A stretch of DNA of 64,000 nucleotides from JBFWYO01 sp050186335. Lineage in GTDB: Bacteria; Pseudomonadota; Alphaproteobacteria; Bin65. The stretch is taken from positions 1 to 64,000 of the forward strand of contig JBFWYO010000012.1 of assembly GCA_050186335.1 (NCBI GenBank), written 5' to 3'. The notes under the pieces were generated by a model. That model worked only from the letters and a program-made list of their open reading frames with translations. It made no database searches and was not told where the DNA came from. Positions 26,366 to 35,299 of the stretch are shown here, one piece after another. A program made the position numbers and the translations under genes. Position 1 is the first letter of the stretch. Each line of letters starts with the position of its first letter.

Positions 26366-26866
26366 TCAGGCCTCGCCGACGGTATCGAGCAGCGATGCCG
26401 CGACGGCTTCGTCGGCGGATTTGCCGCCCCAGCAGACGAACTGAAACGCCGGATAGAAGCGCTCGCATTCGCTGAGCGCGATATCGACCAGATCCTCCAA
26501 CTGCTCGACGCTGCAGCCGGAGGCGCCGCGCAGCAACACCGTGTGACGGAACACCGGCGACAGATCGTCCATCGGCACGACGAAATTGCCGAGCCAGAGT
26601 TTATTGTTCACCTGGGACAACAGCTCGGCGACGTTGGTGAGTTTCTTCTTCGGGATGCGCAGGTCCATGTAGCACGACAGATGCATCGCGCTGAGATCCT
26701 GACTCCACACGAAATGAAGATGGTAGCTGCTCCACTGGCCTTGCAGCTCGACGGCCATTTCGTCTTCGCCGCTGCGCTGGAACGCCCATTCGTTGGCGGT
26801 GCCGATTTCTTCGAGAAGGTCGAGGGGGTTGCTCGCGGTCTGGGTGCGCAGGACCGTAGCCGACAT
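26366..26866 (-). CDS. YbjN domain-containing protein
   Basis: A 166-residue protein of the YbjN family, a fold related to type III secretion chaperones. Typical parts are the front NEWAFQRSGEDEMAVELQG, a LHFVWSQDLSAMHLSCYMDLRIP middle, NNKLWLGNFVVPMDD and the tail FQFVCWGGKSADEA. Its biochemical role is unknown. A GGAG ribosome site precedes the start. Upstream are 287 bases with no supported gene. The placement of ybjN-like and proC genes near ubiK and lgt is common in Alphaproteobacteria. Confidence 0.9.
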   Translation of the reverse strand: MSATVLRTQTASNPLDLLEEIGTANEWAFQRSGEDEMAVELQGQWSSYHLHFVWSQDLSAMHLSCYMDLRIPKKKLTNVAELLSQVNNKLWLGNFVVPMDDLSPVFRHTVLLRGASGCSVEQLEDLVDIALSECERFYPAFQFVCWGGKSADEAVAASLLDTVGEA

Positions 26867-27153
26867 ATGGAGGCTCCCTCTGTACCGGGCCGCCCGGTCG
26901 ACCGCTCGAAGATCGTCCGAATGGCGCCGAATCGTCTGCGGGGCGCGAGACTTTTCGACTTTTGAAGATTTGTGTTTGGCCTTGCCCCCGCACACTAGAT
27001 GAAGTGTACCCTGCCAAAATCCGAATCGCGCTGCAACAGATTTTGTGAGATTTTCCTCAATATCCACAACATCTTGCACAAGACGCCGGTCAAGCGGCGA
27101 CAAAATCGAGTCGAACCAAGGGCTTGAATCGGAATGGCGCGCGCGGTGCGGCG

Positions 27154-27426
27154 CTAAAAATGGCCCGGCGAGGCTTTCGCGGCGGCGACCGCGGCTTCGA
27201 GTTCGGCGACGCGCGCCGCCAGTTTCTCCTGTTCGAGGCGCGCCTTGGCAGCCATCTCCTTGACGGTTTCGAACTCGTCGCGCGAAACCAGATCGCCATC
27301 GGCAAGCAGCCGCTTGAGCCGGTCGCGAATCAGATTTTCCGCTTCGCCCCGGGCGCCCGCCGCGACGCCCAGCGCCGAACTGAATATGCGGGCCACGTCG
27401 TCGAGCAGGCGATTGTCGAATTGCAT
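27154..27426 (-). CDS. ubiK: Ubiquinone biosynthesis accessory factor UbiK (BMFP family)
   Basis: A 90-residue helical protein of the membrane fusogenic/UbiK family, which supports aerobic ubiquinone synthesis by assembling or delivering intermediates to the Ubi complex. It has the amphipathic front MQFDNRLLDDVARIFSSALG and a C-terminal coiled coil (VSRDEFETVKEMAAKARLEQ onward) that drives trimer formation. Length is typical. It diverges from hldD across 135 bases. Confidence 0.9.
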   Translation of the reverse strand: MQFDNRLLDDVARIFSSALGVAAGARGEAENLIRDRLKRLLADGDLVSRDEFETVKEMAAKARLEQEKLAARVAELEAAVAAAKASPGHF

Positions 27427-27561
27427 GGCGAACCTCGTTGCGAAATCCGGTTAAGTATGACCGCCCCGCAGGGCCGACGCAATCCGCCCCCGCCGGTTGC
27501 GGTGTCGCATCGCGCCTCTTATAAGTTGGGCCTCGCAAAAGCAGAGATGAAGGTCTTGCCC

Positions 27562-28551
27562 ATGATACTCGTCACCGGCGGCGCCGGCTTTATCGGCTCG
27601 AATCTGCTGGCCGCTCTCGAGGAACGGGGCGACCACGATCTCGTCCTGTGCGACCGGTTCGGCACCGGCGAAAAATGGCGCAACGTATCGAAACGCGAAT
27701 TCGCGCATGTCGTCGAGCCGGACGACCTGTTGACGTTTCTCGAAGATCACCGGCGGCAGATCGACGCGATCTTTCACCTGGGCGCCATCACGTCGACGAC
27801 CGAAGGCAATGTCGACGCGCTGCTGCGCACCAATTTCAATCTGTCGCTCGGCTTGTGGCAATTTTGCGCCGGCACCAACATTCGCCTGATCTATGCGTCG
27901 TCGGCGGCGACCTACGGCGACGGCAAGAACGGTTTCGAGGACGAGTTCACCCCGGAGGCGTTGGCGCGCCTGCAACCGCTCAACGCCTACGGCTGGAGCA
28001 AGCATCTGTTCGACCGCCGCGTGGCCGCGATGCTGGCCGAGCCGGAAGCCGAGAAGCCGCGGCAATGGGCCGGCCTTAAGTTCTTCAACGTGTACGGGCC
28101 GAACGAATATCATAAGGGCGCCATGAAAAGCGTGGCGGCGCATCTGTATCCGAAGGTCTTGGCCGGCGAGCCGGCGAGGCTGTTCAAGTCGAACCACCCG
28201 GATTTCGCGGACGGCGAGCAGAAGCGGGACTTTATCTGGGTCGGCGACTGCGTCGATGTGATGCTGTGGCTGTACGATCACCCCGACGTCTCGGGCCTGT
28301 TCAACGTCGGCTCGGGGCACGCGCGCAGCTACAACGACTTGGCCAAATCGGTGTTCGCGGCGGCCGGCAAGCCGGCCAGCATCGAATATGTCGAGATGCC
28401 GGAGTCGCTGCGCGCGCGCTATCAGAATTTCACCGAAGCGCGTATGGAACGCCTGCGCCGGGCCGGCTATGAAACGCCGTTCACGTCGCTAGAAGACGGC
28501 GTCCGTGCGTACGTGACGAACTACCTGGCGAAACCCGACCCGTTCGTCTAG
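27562..28551 (+). CDS. hldD: ADP-L-glycero-D-manno-heptose-6-epimerase
   Basis: A 329-residue extended-SDR enzyme that makes the ADP-L-heptose of the lipopolysaccharide core. It has the NAD loop VTGGAGFIGSN, the YASSAATYGDG segment, catalytic Tyr and Lys in AYGWSKHLFD, and GLKFFNVYGPNEYHKG, all as in HldD. ATG 27562 gives the family start MILVTGG with GAAGG 9-13 bases upstream, and is preferred over ATG 27547. It heads a rightward unit with lgt, midA-like and pgeF. An LPS-core heptose pathway is therefore implied, although the rest of it is outside the window. Confidence 0.94.
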   Translation: MILVTGGAGFIGSNLLAALEERGDHDLVLCDRFGTGEKWRNVSKREFAHVVEPDDLLTFLEDHRRQIDAIFHLGAITSTTEGNVDALLRTNFNLSLGLWQFCAGTNIRLIYASSAATYGDGKNGFEDEFTPEALARLQPLNAYGWSKHLFDRRVAAMLAEPEAEKPRQWAGLKFFNVYGPNEYHKGAMKSVAAHLYPKVLAGEPARLFKSNHPDFADGEQKRDFIWVGDCVDVMLWLYDHPDVSGLFNVGSGHARSYNDLAKSVFAAAGKPASIEYVEMPESLRARYQNFTEARMERLRRAGYETPFTSLEDGVRAYVTNYLAKPDPFV

Positions 28552-28582
28552 GTCCCGCAATTCATTTCGGAGACGCGACCCC

Positions 28583-29419
28583 ATGTTGCATTCGTTCGCG
28601 TTCGACCCGATCCTGGCGGCGCTGGCATTCCCGCAATTCGACCCGGTGGCGGTCAGCATTTTCGGTTTCGCGGTGCGCTGGTACGCGCTGTCGTACATCG
28701 CCAGCATCATTTTGTGCTGGTTCTACGTGCGCCATCTGGCGCGCCGCCATCCGGGCGGGCCGACGGTGCAGCAGGTCGACGACATCGTGCTGTGGATCAC
28801 CATCGGCATCGTGCTCGGCGGCCGCCTGGGCTACGTGATCTTCTACAAGCCCGGTCATTTCCTGCAGAACCCCGGCGAAATCTTCTCGCTGTGGCAAGGC
28901 GGCATGTCGTTCCACGGCGGGTTCCTCGGCGTCATCCTGGCGATGATTCTGTTCGCGCGCAGCCGCAAGCTGGGGTTCTGGACGCTGGCCGACCGCGTCG
29001 CCTGCTCGATTCCGATCGGGCTGTTCTTCGGGCGGCTGGCGAATTTCGTCAACGGCGAGTTGTGGGGCCGCACCACGGACGTGTCGTGGGGCATGATCTT
29101 TCCGGGCGGCGGGCCGCTGCCGCGCCACCCGAGCCAGCTTTACGAAGCGCTGCTCGAGGGCATCGTTCTGTTCGCCTTCCTGTGGGCGATGCGGCGCATG
29201 ACCGGCGCCATGGACCGGCCGCGCACCATGTCGGGCTGGTTCTGCGTCGGCTACGCGGTGACGCGCTCGACAGCGGAATTCTTCCGCGAGCCGGATGCGC
29301 ATCTGGGCTTCCTGTTCGCCGGCACGACCATGGGCCAGCTGCTGTGCATTCCGCTGCTGATCTACGGCATCTACCTGTTGCGCACGGCGCCCAAGCGCGC
29401 CGCACAAGCGTCCCCATGA
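28583..29419 (+). CDS. lgt: Prolipoprotein diacylglyceryl transferase
   Basis: A 278-residue inner-membrane enzyme with about seven helices that transfers diacylglycerol from phosphatidylglycerol to the lipobox cysteine of lipoprotein precursors. Key parts are the catalytic-histidine stretch SFHGGFLGV (His111) and the Lgt signature GRLANFVNGELWGR at 150-163, followed by HPSQLYEALLEG. Length is typical. It is 31 bases after hldD and 10 before the midA-like gene. It would process lipoproteins such as the one at 14048-14308. Confidence 0.96.
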   Translation: MLHSFAFDPILAALAFPQFDPVAVSIFGFAVRWYALSYIASIILCWFYVRHLARRHPGGPTVQQVDDIVLWITIGIVLGGRLGYVIFYKPGHFLQNPGEIFSLWQGGMSFHGGFLGVILAMILFARSRKLGFWTLADRVACSIPIGLFFGRLANFVNGELWGRTTDVSWGMIFPGGGPLPRHPSQLYEALLEGIVLFAFLWAMRRMTGAMDRPRTMSGWFCVGYAVTRSTAEFFREPDAHLGFLFAGTTMGQLLCIPLLIYGIYLLRTAPKRAAQASP

Positions 29420-29429
29420 AGAGATCTGC

Positions 29430-30530
29430 GTGAGCGAGAACAAACTCCTCGCACATCTGCGCGCGACGATCCGCGCCGACGGCCCGATCAGCGTCGCGCA
29501 TTACATGGGCGAGGCGCTGCTGCATCCGCGCTGGGGCTATTACCCGCGCCGCGATCCGCTGGGCCGCGACGGCGATTTCATCACCGCACCGGAGATCAGC
29601 CAGTGCTTCGGCGAACTGATCGGCGCCTGGTGCGCCGTGGCATGGGAACTCATGGGCGCGCCCACACCGGTCGATCTGGTCGAACTCGGGCCCGGCCGCG
29701 GCACGCTGATGGCCGATGCGCTGCGCGCGATCGGCAAAGCCAAGCCGGCGCTTATCAAGGCCATGCGGATTCGCATGGTCGAGGCCAGCCCGGCCTTGCG
29801 CGTGATACAGGAACGCACGCTGTCCGGCCTGCCGGCGACGTGGCACGACGATGTTTCGAGTCTGCCGCCGGGCAAGCTGCTGCTGATCGCCAATGAGTTC
29901 TTCGACGCGCTGCCGATCCGGCAAATCGCGCGCGGGCCGCAATTCTGGCACGAACGGATGGTGGCGCTCGACGAGGCCGGCGGTTTGTGCTTCGCCGTAT
30001 CGCCCGCGCCGACGCCGCTCGGCAACGCGATCGACGCCAGCCTGGCGAACGCGCCGCCCGGCAGCATCGTCGAAATCGCGCCGGCCGCGATTGCCATCGT
30101 CCGCGCGCTGGCGAGCCGGCTTGCCGAGGACGGCGGGGTGGCGCTGATCGTCGATTACGGCCATGCCGAACCGGCCGCCGGCGACACGCTGCAAGCCGTG
30201 CGCGCGCACAAATACGCCGATCCGCTGGCCGCGCCCGGCGAAGCCGATCTGACGGCGCATGTCGATTTCGCCGCGTTGGCGCGCACGGCGCGCGACGCCG
30301 GCTGCACGGTGCACGGCCCGGCGACGCAAGGCGCGTTCCTGACCGCGCTCGGCATCGAGGCGCGCGTCGACATACTGGCGCGCAATGCGCGCTCGCCGGA
30401 GCAAGCCGAGCGCGTGCGCTCGGGCGCGCGGCGCTTGATCGACGCCGCGGAAATGGGCACGCTGTTCAAGGCAATGGCGGTGGCGCATCCGTCGATCCCG
30501 CCGCTGCCCGGTTTCGAGCCTGCCGACTAG
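29430..30530 (+). CDS. SAM-dependent methyltransferase, MidA/NDUFAF7 family
   Basis: A 366-residue GTG-initiated protein. Its AdoMet fold is shown by VDLVELGPGRGTLMADALRA, then NEFFDALPIRQ and VALIVDYGH. The N-terminal PISVAHYMGEALLHPRWGYYPRRDPLGRDGDFITAPEISQ region (shown here in separate pieces: GYYPRRDPLGRDGDF, TAPEISQCFGEL) is characteristic of MidA/NDUFAF7, which in mitochondria methylates an arginine of a complex I subunit. The bacterial role is probably similar but unproven. It is 10 bases after lgt and 12 before pgeF. Confidence 0.9.
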   Translation: MSENKLLAHLRATIRADGPISVAHYMGEALLHPRWGYYPRRDPLGRDGDFITAPEISQCFGELIGAWCAVAWELMGAPTPVDLVELGPGRGTLMADALRAIGKAKPALIKAMRIRMVEASPALRVIQERTLSGLPATWHDDVSSLPPGKLLLIANEFFDALPIRQIARGPQFWHERMVALDEAGGLCFAVSPAPTPLGNAIDASLANAPPGSIVEIAPAAIAIVRALASRLAEDGGVALIVDYGHAEPAAGDTLQAVRAHKYADPLAAPGEADLTAHVDFAALARTARDAGCTVHGPATQGAFLTALGIEARVDILARNARSPEQAERVRSGARRLIDAAEMGTLFKAMAVAHPSIPPLPGFEPAD

Positions 30531-30542
30531 CGTGGACCGTCG

Positions 30543-31340
30543 ATGAACGAAGTGCCCCAGAGGCTCGGCGATGTTGCGACCAGTGCCGCGCTGGCGTCGC
30601 TGGGCGGCATCGCGCACGGGTTCTTCTCGCGCAACGGCGGCGCCAGCCATGGCATCTATGCCTCGCTCAATTGCGGCCCCGCGTCCAAGGACGACGGCGC
30701 GCACGTGCACGAAAACCGGCGGCGCGTGGCGCGGCATTTGGGCGTCGCCGAGACGAATCTCCTGTCGCTGTACCAGATCCACAGCCCGACGGTGGTCGTG
30801 GTCGATGCCCCGTGGGACGGCGACCGCCGCCCGCAAGCCGACGGCATGGTGACGCGCGTGCCGGGCCTCGCGCTCGGTATCCTGGCCGCCGATTGCGGGC
30901 CGATCCTGTTCTGCGACCCGGCGGCCGGCATCGTCGGCGCGGCGCATGCCGGCTGGCGCGGCGCCGCAAGCGGCGTGCTCGAAGCGACGGTCGAAGCGAT
31001 GGTGCAGCTCGGTGCCGCGCCGGCGCGCATCGTGGCCGCCCTGGGGCCGACCATCGCGCGGACCTCCTACGAAGTCGGCCCGGAATTTCCCGCGCCGTTC
31101 CTGAAAGAGAATCCGGCGCACGCGGACCTGTTCGCGCCGTCGACGCGCGCCGGACATTTCATGTTCGATCTGCCGGCTTATATAGTGACCAAGCTGCGCG
31201 GCATGGGACTGGGCCAAGTCGACGATATCGCGCACGACACATGCGCGGACGAGCGAGCGTACTTCAGCTATCGCCGCTCGGTGCTGCGCGGCGAGCCCGG
31301 CTACGGCCGCAACATCTCCGCCATCGCCTTGGCCGGCTAG
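30543..31340 (+). CDS. pgeF: Peptidoglycan editing factor PgeF (YfiH/DUF152 family)
   Basis: A 265-residue copper/zinc-binding laccase-domain protein. PgeF removes misincorporated non-alanine residues, such as serine, from the first position of the murein stem peptide. The metal-site residues sit in the family motifs HGFFSRNGG, VYQIHSPTVVVV-like LYQIHSPTVV, AADCGPILF and AHAGWRGA. Length is typical. It follows the MidA-like gene by 12 bases and a very short frame begins 6 bases after its stop. Confidence 0.94.
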   Translation: MNEVPQRLGDVATSAALASLGGIAHGFFSRNGGASHGIYASLNCGPASKDDGAHVHENRRRVARHLGVAETNLLSLYQIHSPTVVVVDAPWDGDRRPQADGMVTRVPGLALGILAADCGPILFCDPAAGIVGAAHAGWRGAASGVLEATVEAMVQLGAAPARIVAALGPTIARTSYEVGPEFPAPFLKENPAHADLFAPSTRAGHFMFDLPAYIVTKLRGMGLGQVDDIAHDTCADERAYFSYRRSVLRGEPGYGRNISAIALAG

Positions 31341-31346
31341 CCGCCC

Positions 31347-31415
31347 ATGCCCTATCTGCTCTGGCTGATGGTGTTCGCCGCCCTGGCCCTGCTGGCCATG
31401 TGCGTGATGATGTAG
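31347..31415 (+). CDS. Putative 22-residue membrane peptide
   Basis: An ATG six bases after the pgeF stop opens a 22-codon frame whose product (MPYLLWLMVFAALALLAMCV, then MM) is almost entirely hydrophobic and long enough for one membrane helix. The tight spacing implies co-translation with pgeF, and codons are GC-ending as in the neighbours. No family is recognised. A chance frame is possible at this length. Confidence 0.4.
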   Translation: MPYLLWLMVFAALALLAMCVMM

Positions 31416-31418
31416 CTT

Positions 31419-31604
31419 CTACGTCTTCTTCGGCCTGCGCATCGGTCTTCGTTGCAGGTCGCCGCCGCAGTTTGGGCAGATATGCGCCAGCTTAGCCGTG
31501 CACGGAACGCAGAACGTGCATTCGTAGCTGCACATGTATGCACCGCCCTCGTTGTGCAGCGGCGCCGCGCATTTCATGCACGCGGTTTTCATTTCCAGCG
31601 CCAT
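31419..31604 (-). CDS. DUF1272 domain small zinc-ribbon protein
   Basis: A 61-residue protein with eight cysteines in four pairs (CMKC, CSYEC, CVPC, CPNC), as in DUF1272. The family is predicted to bind two zinc ions, and its function is unknown. GGAGG precedes the ATG at 31604. It diverges from the NADH dehydrogenase gene (134 bases) and converges on the 22-residue frame, whose stop is 3 bases away. Confidence 0.9.
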   Translation of the reverse strand: MALEMKTACMKCAAPLHNEGGAYMCSYECTFCVPCTAKLAHICPNCGGDLQRRPMRRPKKT

Positions 31605-31738
31605 TCCGGCCTCCCCATTGCATACAGAAGTCGCGGGCTGCGGCATTGCCGCCGCAGCGCGCGACACCCGCCCGGCTTCGAGCCAGTGTATCATCGCGCC
31701 GTTTGCGCCTGTCGGCAACTTCCGCTGCGGAGCCCTGC

Positions 31739-33013
31739 ATGAACGAGGACGCGCATCCGATCAATTCCCGCGCCCGCCCGCGCGTCGTCATCGTCGGCGC
31801 CGGGTTCGGCGGGCTGACCTGCGCCAAGGCATTGGCGCAGGTGCCGGTCGACATCACGCTGATCGACCGCAGCAATTATCACCTGTTCCAGCCGCTGCTG
31901 TACCAGGTGGCGACGGCGGGCCTGTCGCCCGCCGACATCGCGGCGCCGATTAGATTTATTTTACGCCGGCAGAAGAACGTGCGCACGCTATTGGGCGAAG
32001 TGACCGGCATCGACACGCTCGGCAAGCGCGTGCTGCTCGGCGCCGATTCGGTGCCCTACGACGAGCTGATCGTCGCAACCGGCGCGCGGCATTCGTATTT
32101 CGGCCACGACTGGCAGGCGTTCGCGCCGGGCCTGAAGACCGTCGAGGACGCAACCGCGATCCGTTCGCGCATTCTGTCCGCATTCGAGAAAGCCGAAGCC
32201 GCGAACGATCCGGCGGAGCAACGCAAGCATCTGAACTTCGTCATCGTCGGCGGCGGCCCGACCGGCGTGGAACTGGCCGGTGCGATCGCCGAGTTGGCCA
32301 AACGCGTCTTGGTCGACGAATTCCGCCGCATCGATCCGCGCACCGCGCGCGTGCTGCTGCTCGAAGGCGCCGCGCGCGTGCTGCCGGGCTTCAACCCCGC
32401 GCTCTCGGCCTATGCGAAACGCGCGCTGCGGAAACTCGGCGTCGAAGTGCGCACCGAAGCCACGGTCCGCGCGATCGACGCCGAGCGCGTCGTGGTCGGC
32501 GACGAAACCATCCGGTCGCGCACGGTGCTGTGGGCGGCCGGCGTGCAGGCTTCGCCCGCCGCGGGCTGGCTGGGCGCCGAGCATGACGCGCAAGGCCGCG
32601 TGTACGTCGAAGCGGATCTCACCGTTCCCGGCCTGAGCGGGGTTTCGGTGATCGGCGATGCGGCCAGCGTCGAACGGTCGCTCGGGATGCGGTTGCCGGG
32701 CATAGCGCCCGCGGCCAAGCAGCAAGGCGCTTATGTCGCCGCGCGCATCGAGGCGGCGGCGTTCGACGCGCCCCGCCCCGGCCCCTTCGCCTACCGCCAT
32801 TTCGGCGATCTGGCGACGATCGGGCGTTCGGCGGCGGCGGTCGATTTCGGCTTTGTCCGGATGACCGGGCTGATCGCGTGGCTGCTGTGGGCGGCCGCGC
32901 ACATCTTCTATCTGATCGGGTTCCGCAACCGGGTCATGGTCATGCTGGAATGGATGTGGGCGTATCTGATGTTCCGGCGCGGCATGCGCCTGATCACCCA
33001 CGCGCCGCCGTAG
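31739..33013 (+). CDS. ndh: Type II NADH:quinone oxidoreductase (NAD(P)/FAD-dependent)
   Basis: A 424-residue membrane-associated flavoenzyme that oxidises NADH and reduces quinone without pumping protons. It has the FAD-binding GAGFGG at 20-25, the second dinucleotide fold IVGGGPTGVELAGAIAEL, LYQVATAGLSPADIA near the active site, and GDAASVERS before the C-terminus. The C-terminal region has hydrophobic stretches (WLLWAAAHIFYLIGF) that anchor it to the membrane. ATG 31739 gives the family N-terminus. Its last 20 bases overlap the end of the convergent efflux gene. Confidence 0.92.
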   Translation: MNEDAHPINSRARPRVVIVGAGFGGLTCAKALAQVPVDITLIDRSNYHLFQPLLYQVATAGLSPADIAAPIRFILRRQKNVRTLLGEVTGIDTLGKRVLLGADSVPYDELIVATGARHSYFGHDWQAFAPGLKTVEDATAIRSRILSAFEKAEAANDPAEQRKHLNFVIVGGGPTGVELAGAIAELAKRVLVDEFRRIDPRTARVLLLEGAARVLPGFNPALSAYAKRALRKLGVEVRTEATVRAIDAERVVVGDETIRSRTVLWAAGVQASPAAGWLGAEHDAQGRVYVEADLTVPGLSGVSVIGDAASVERSLGMRLPGIAPAAKQQGAYVAARIEAAAFDAPRPGPFAYRHFGDLATIGRSAAAVDFGFVRMTGLIAWLLWAAAHIFYLIGFRNRVMVMLEWMWAYLMFRRGMRLITHAPP

Positions 33014-34208
33014 GCGTTTTTCTCGGCGCGATGAACCGGCGCGCGCAGAACGCCAGGCCACCGCACGCGGCGATCGCGACGCTCATCGGCACGGCGGTGC
33101 CGTTCTGCATGGTGCCGATGACGGTGCCGACGAAGGCGCCGAAGATGAATTGCAGCACGCCGATCAACGACGATGCGCTGCCGGCCACGCGGCCGTGCGG
33201 CGCCATGGCGGCGGCCGTGGCGGTCGGAATGACGAAGCCCATGGCGCAGAGATAGAAAAACAGCGGCACCATGATTCCGACCAGCCCGAACCAGCGCGCT
33301 TCGGCGGCGACGAACAGCGCGATGCCGGATAGCGCGACGATCGAGACCGCGACCGAGAGGATTTTCTGGCCCGGCCAATAGGCCAGGAGCCGATGGTTGA
33401 TCTGCGACGCGGCGATCAGACCGAGCGCGTTGAGGCCGAACAGCCAGCCGTAATTTTCCGGCGACACGCCGAACAGCTCGATGAACACGTACGGCGAGCC
33501 GGCGATATAAGCGAACAACCCGGTCATCGAGAACGCACAGGCCAGCGTGTTCGACATGAACGGGCGATCGACCAGCAGGCGGCCATAGGTGCGCAGGCTG
33601 GACATCAGGCCGAGCGGCTGGCGCCGGTCCGCCGGAAGCGATTCCGGCAGCGCGAACGCGACGAAACCGAGACACAGGGCGCCGAAGCCGGCCAGCGCCC
33701 AGAAAATCGCCGACCAGCCGAAATTGACCAGAATCTGCGCGCCGATCAGCGGCGCCAAAACGGGGGCAACCCCCATGACCAGCATGAGCATGGCGAACAT
33801 GCGCGCCGACCCGCGTTCGTCGAAATGATCGCGCACCACGGCGCGCGTCACCACCATGCCGGCGCAGCCGCCGAGCGCCTGGAAGAATCGCAGCACGATC
33901 AAGGCATCGATGCTGGGCGCCAAGGCGCAGCCGACCGAGGCGACGACAAACAGCACCATGCCGACCATCAGCGGCACGCGCCGCCCGAACCGATCGGTGA
34001 ACGGGCCGTACAGGGCCTGGCCGAGCGCCAGGCCGGCGAAAAATGTCGCCAGCGTCAGCTGCACGGCACCCGGCCCGGCGTCCAGGCTTTTCTGCAGGCT
34101 GGGCAGCGCCGGCAGGTACATGTCGATGGCCAACGGGGTGAACGCCATCGCGGCGCCGAGCACCAGGGCCAACGGTCGGCGGGCAGGCGCGGAAACCGTT
34201 TCGGTCAT
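32994..34208 (-). CDS. Bcr/CflA-type multidrug efflux MFS transporter
   Basis: A 404-residue major facilitator with about twelve membrane helices. The first loop contains YGPFTDRFGRRVPLMVG, the MFS motif A, preceded by FTPLAIDMYLPALPSLQ, which is characteristic of the Bcr/CflA drug-resistance group. It probably exports small hydrophobic drugs by proton antiport; the substrate is unknown. ATG 34208 starts the predicted topology cleanly, and an upstream extension to 34328 looks non-coding. Confidence 0.92.
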   Translation of the reverse strand: MTETVSAPARRPLALVLGAAMAFTPLAIDMYLPALPSLQKSLDAGPGAVQLTLATFFAGLALGQALYGPFTDRFGRRVPLMVGMVLFVVASVGCALAPSIDALIVLRFFQALGGCAGMVVTRAVVRDHFDERGSARMFAMLMLVMGVAPVLAPLIGAQILVNFGWSAIFWALAGFGALCLGFVAFALPESLPADRRQPLGLMSSLRTYGRLLVDRPFMSNTLACAFSMTGLFAYIAGSPYVFIELFGVSPENYGWLFGLNALGLIAASQINHRLLAYWPGQKILSVAVSIVALSGIALFVAAEARWFGLVGIMVPLFFYLCAMGFVIPTATAAAMAPHGRVAGSASSLIGVLQFIFGAFVGTVIGTMQNGTAVPMSVAIAACGGLAFCARRFIAPRKTPTAARG

Positions 34209-34518
34209 AGGGTGGACAACTCGGGCAATTGAAAAGCAAGCCAGGCGCGCGACGGCGGCTGTCGCGCAGGCGGAACATTCAGAGTGCGGCGAAGCCGTAG
34301 ACATGCGTCGCAGCGCCGCCGGGGTCAAGTTCGGGGTTGGCGCGGGGCCGCATGGCTGCCTTGGATCGCGCGCATGGACCGCGATACCGCGGTCGATCGA
34401 AGATCACTTTATGCCGACGCGGTGCCCAACTTCAGCGCGGGGTGACGGTCCACCGAGAGTGATCTAACGTATCGGATAGCGAACATAGTCAGCCTCCTTC
34501 ATCGAGGGCGTCGATTCC
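34209..34518. other. 310-base intergenic region with a long inverted repeat
   Basis: Between the efflux gene and the GST gene I find no supported coding frame. AGATCACT at 34401-34408 and AGTGATCT at 34458-34465 are perfect complements, closing a 49-base GC-rich loop 53 bases before the GST start. This could be an RNA hairpin in the GST leader or two half-sites for a regulator. The rest shows nothing I can name. Confidence 0.4.
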
Positions 34519-35190
34519 ATGATTACCGTCCACCATCTGAACAACTCACGCTCGCAACGCGTGCTCTGGCTGCTCGAAGAGCTGGGCTGCGCGTACACCG
34601 TCGTGCGTTACGAACGCGACAAGACGACCATGTTGGCGCCGCCCGCCTTGCGGCAGATCCACCCGCTCGGCAAATCGCCGGCGCTCACCGACGGCGACCG
34701 CACCGTCGCCGAATCGGGTGCGATCATCGACTACTTGATCGAAACCTACGGCAACGGGCGTTTGATTCCGCTGCCCGGCACGCCGGAACGGCTGCGCTAT
34801 ACATACTGGCTGCATTACGCCGAAGGCTCGGCCATGCCGCCGCTGCTGTTGAAGTTGATTTTCCTGCGCCTGGCCAAGGGCCCGATGCCGTTCTTCGTGC
34901 GGCCGATCGTGCGCGTGATCGCCAAAGGCATGCAGGATCGTTTCATCGATCCGCAGCTCAAACTGCATACCGGCTACTGGGAAAGCGAACTGAGCAAGCA
35001 GACCTGGTTCGCGGGCGCGGAATTCACCGCCGCCGACATCCAAATGAGTTTCCCGGTCGAAGCGGCCGCCGCCCGGCTCGGCATCGCGACCACGCATCCC
35101 GGGTTGAAATCATTTCTGGACCGGATTCACGCGCGCCCCGCCTACCAACGCGCTTTGAAAGCTGGCGGACCGTACGAGTTATTGGGCTAG
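34519..35190 (+). CDS. Glutathione S-transferase
   Basis: A 223-residue two-domain cytoplasmic enzyme. The thioredoxin-like half (1-80) has ITVHHLNNSRSQRVLWLLEE, the cis-proline segment GKSPALTDGDRTVAESGAII, and the Ser acting at the glutathione site. The helical half ends FAGAEFTAADIQMSFPVEA with the N-capping motif typical of GSTs. Conjugation or glutathione-dependent reduction is predicted, but the substrate is unknown. GAGGG precedes the ATG by 9 bases. Confidence 0.93.
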   Translation: MITVHHLNNSRSQRVLWLLEELGCAYTVVRYERDKTTMLAPPALRQIHPLGKSPALTDGDRTVAESGAIIDYLIETYGNGRLIPLPGTPERLRYTYWLHYAEGSAMPPLLLKLIFLRLAKGPMPFFVRPIVRVIAKGMQDRFIDPQLKLHTGYWESELSKQTWFAGAEFTAADIQMSFPVEAAAARLGIATTHPGLKSFLDRIHARPAYQRALKAGGPYELLG

Positions 35191-35299
35191 CGGCGCCCGC
35201 AACGAGGCATTTCGCACCTGCAACATAAGGTATTTTCCCGGTCACCCGGTCTGGTACAGTAGCTGCCGGAATTATTGGCCGCTGGTCATCGGGGTTGCC

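Noticed and set aside
26867..27153. A gene or RNA in the gap between ubiK and the ybjN-like gene
   Set aside because: Short frames here have no coding character and I saw no stable stem with a T-run; it is probably promoter sequence.
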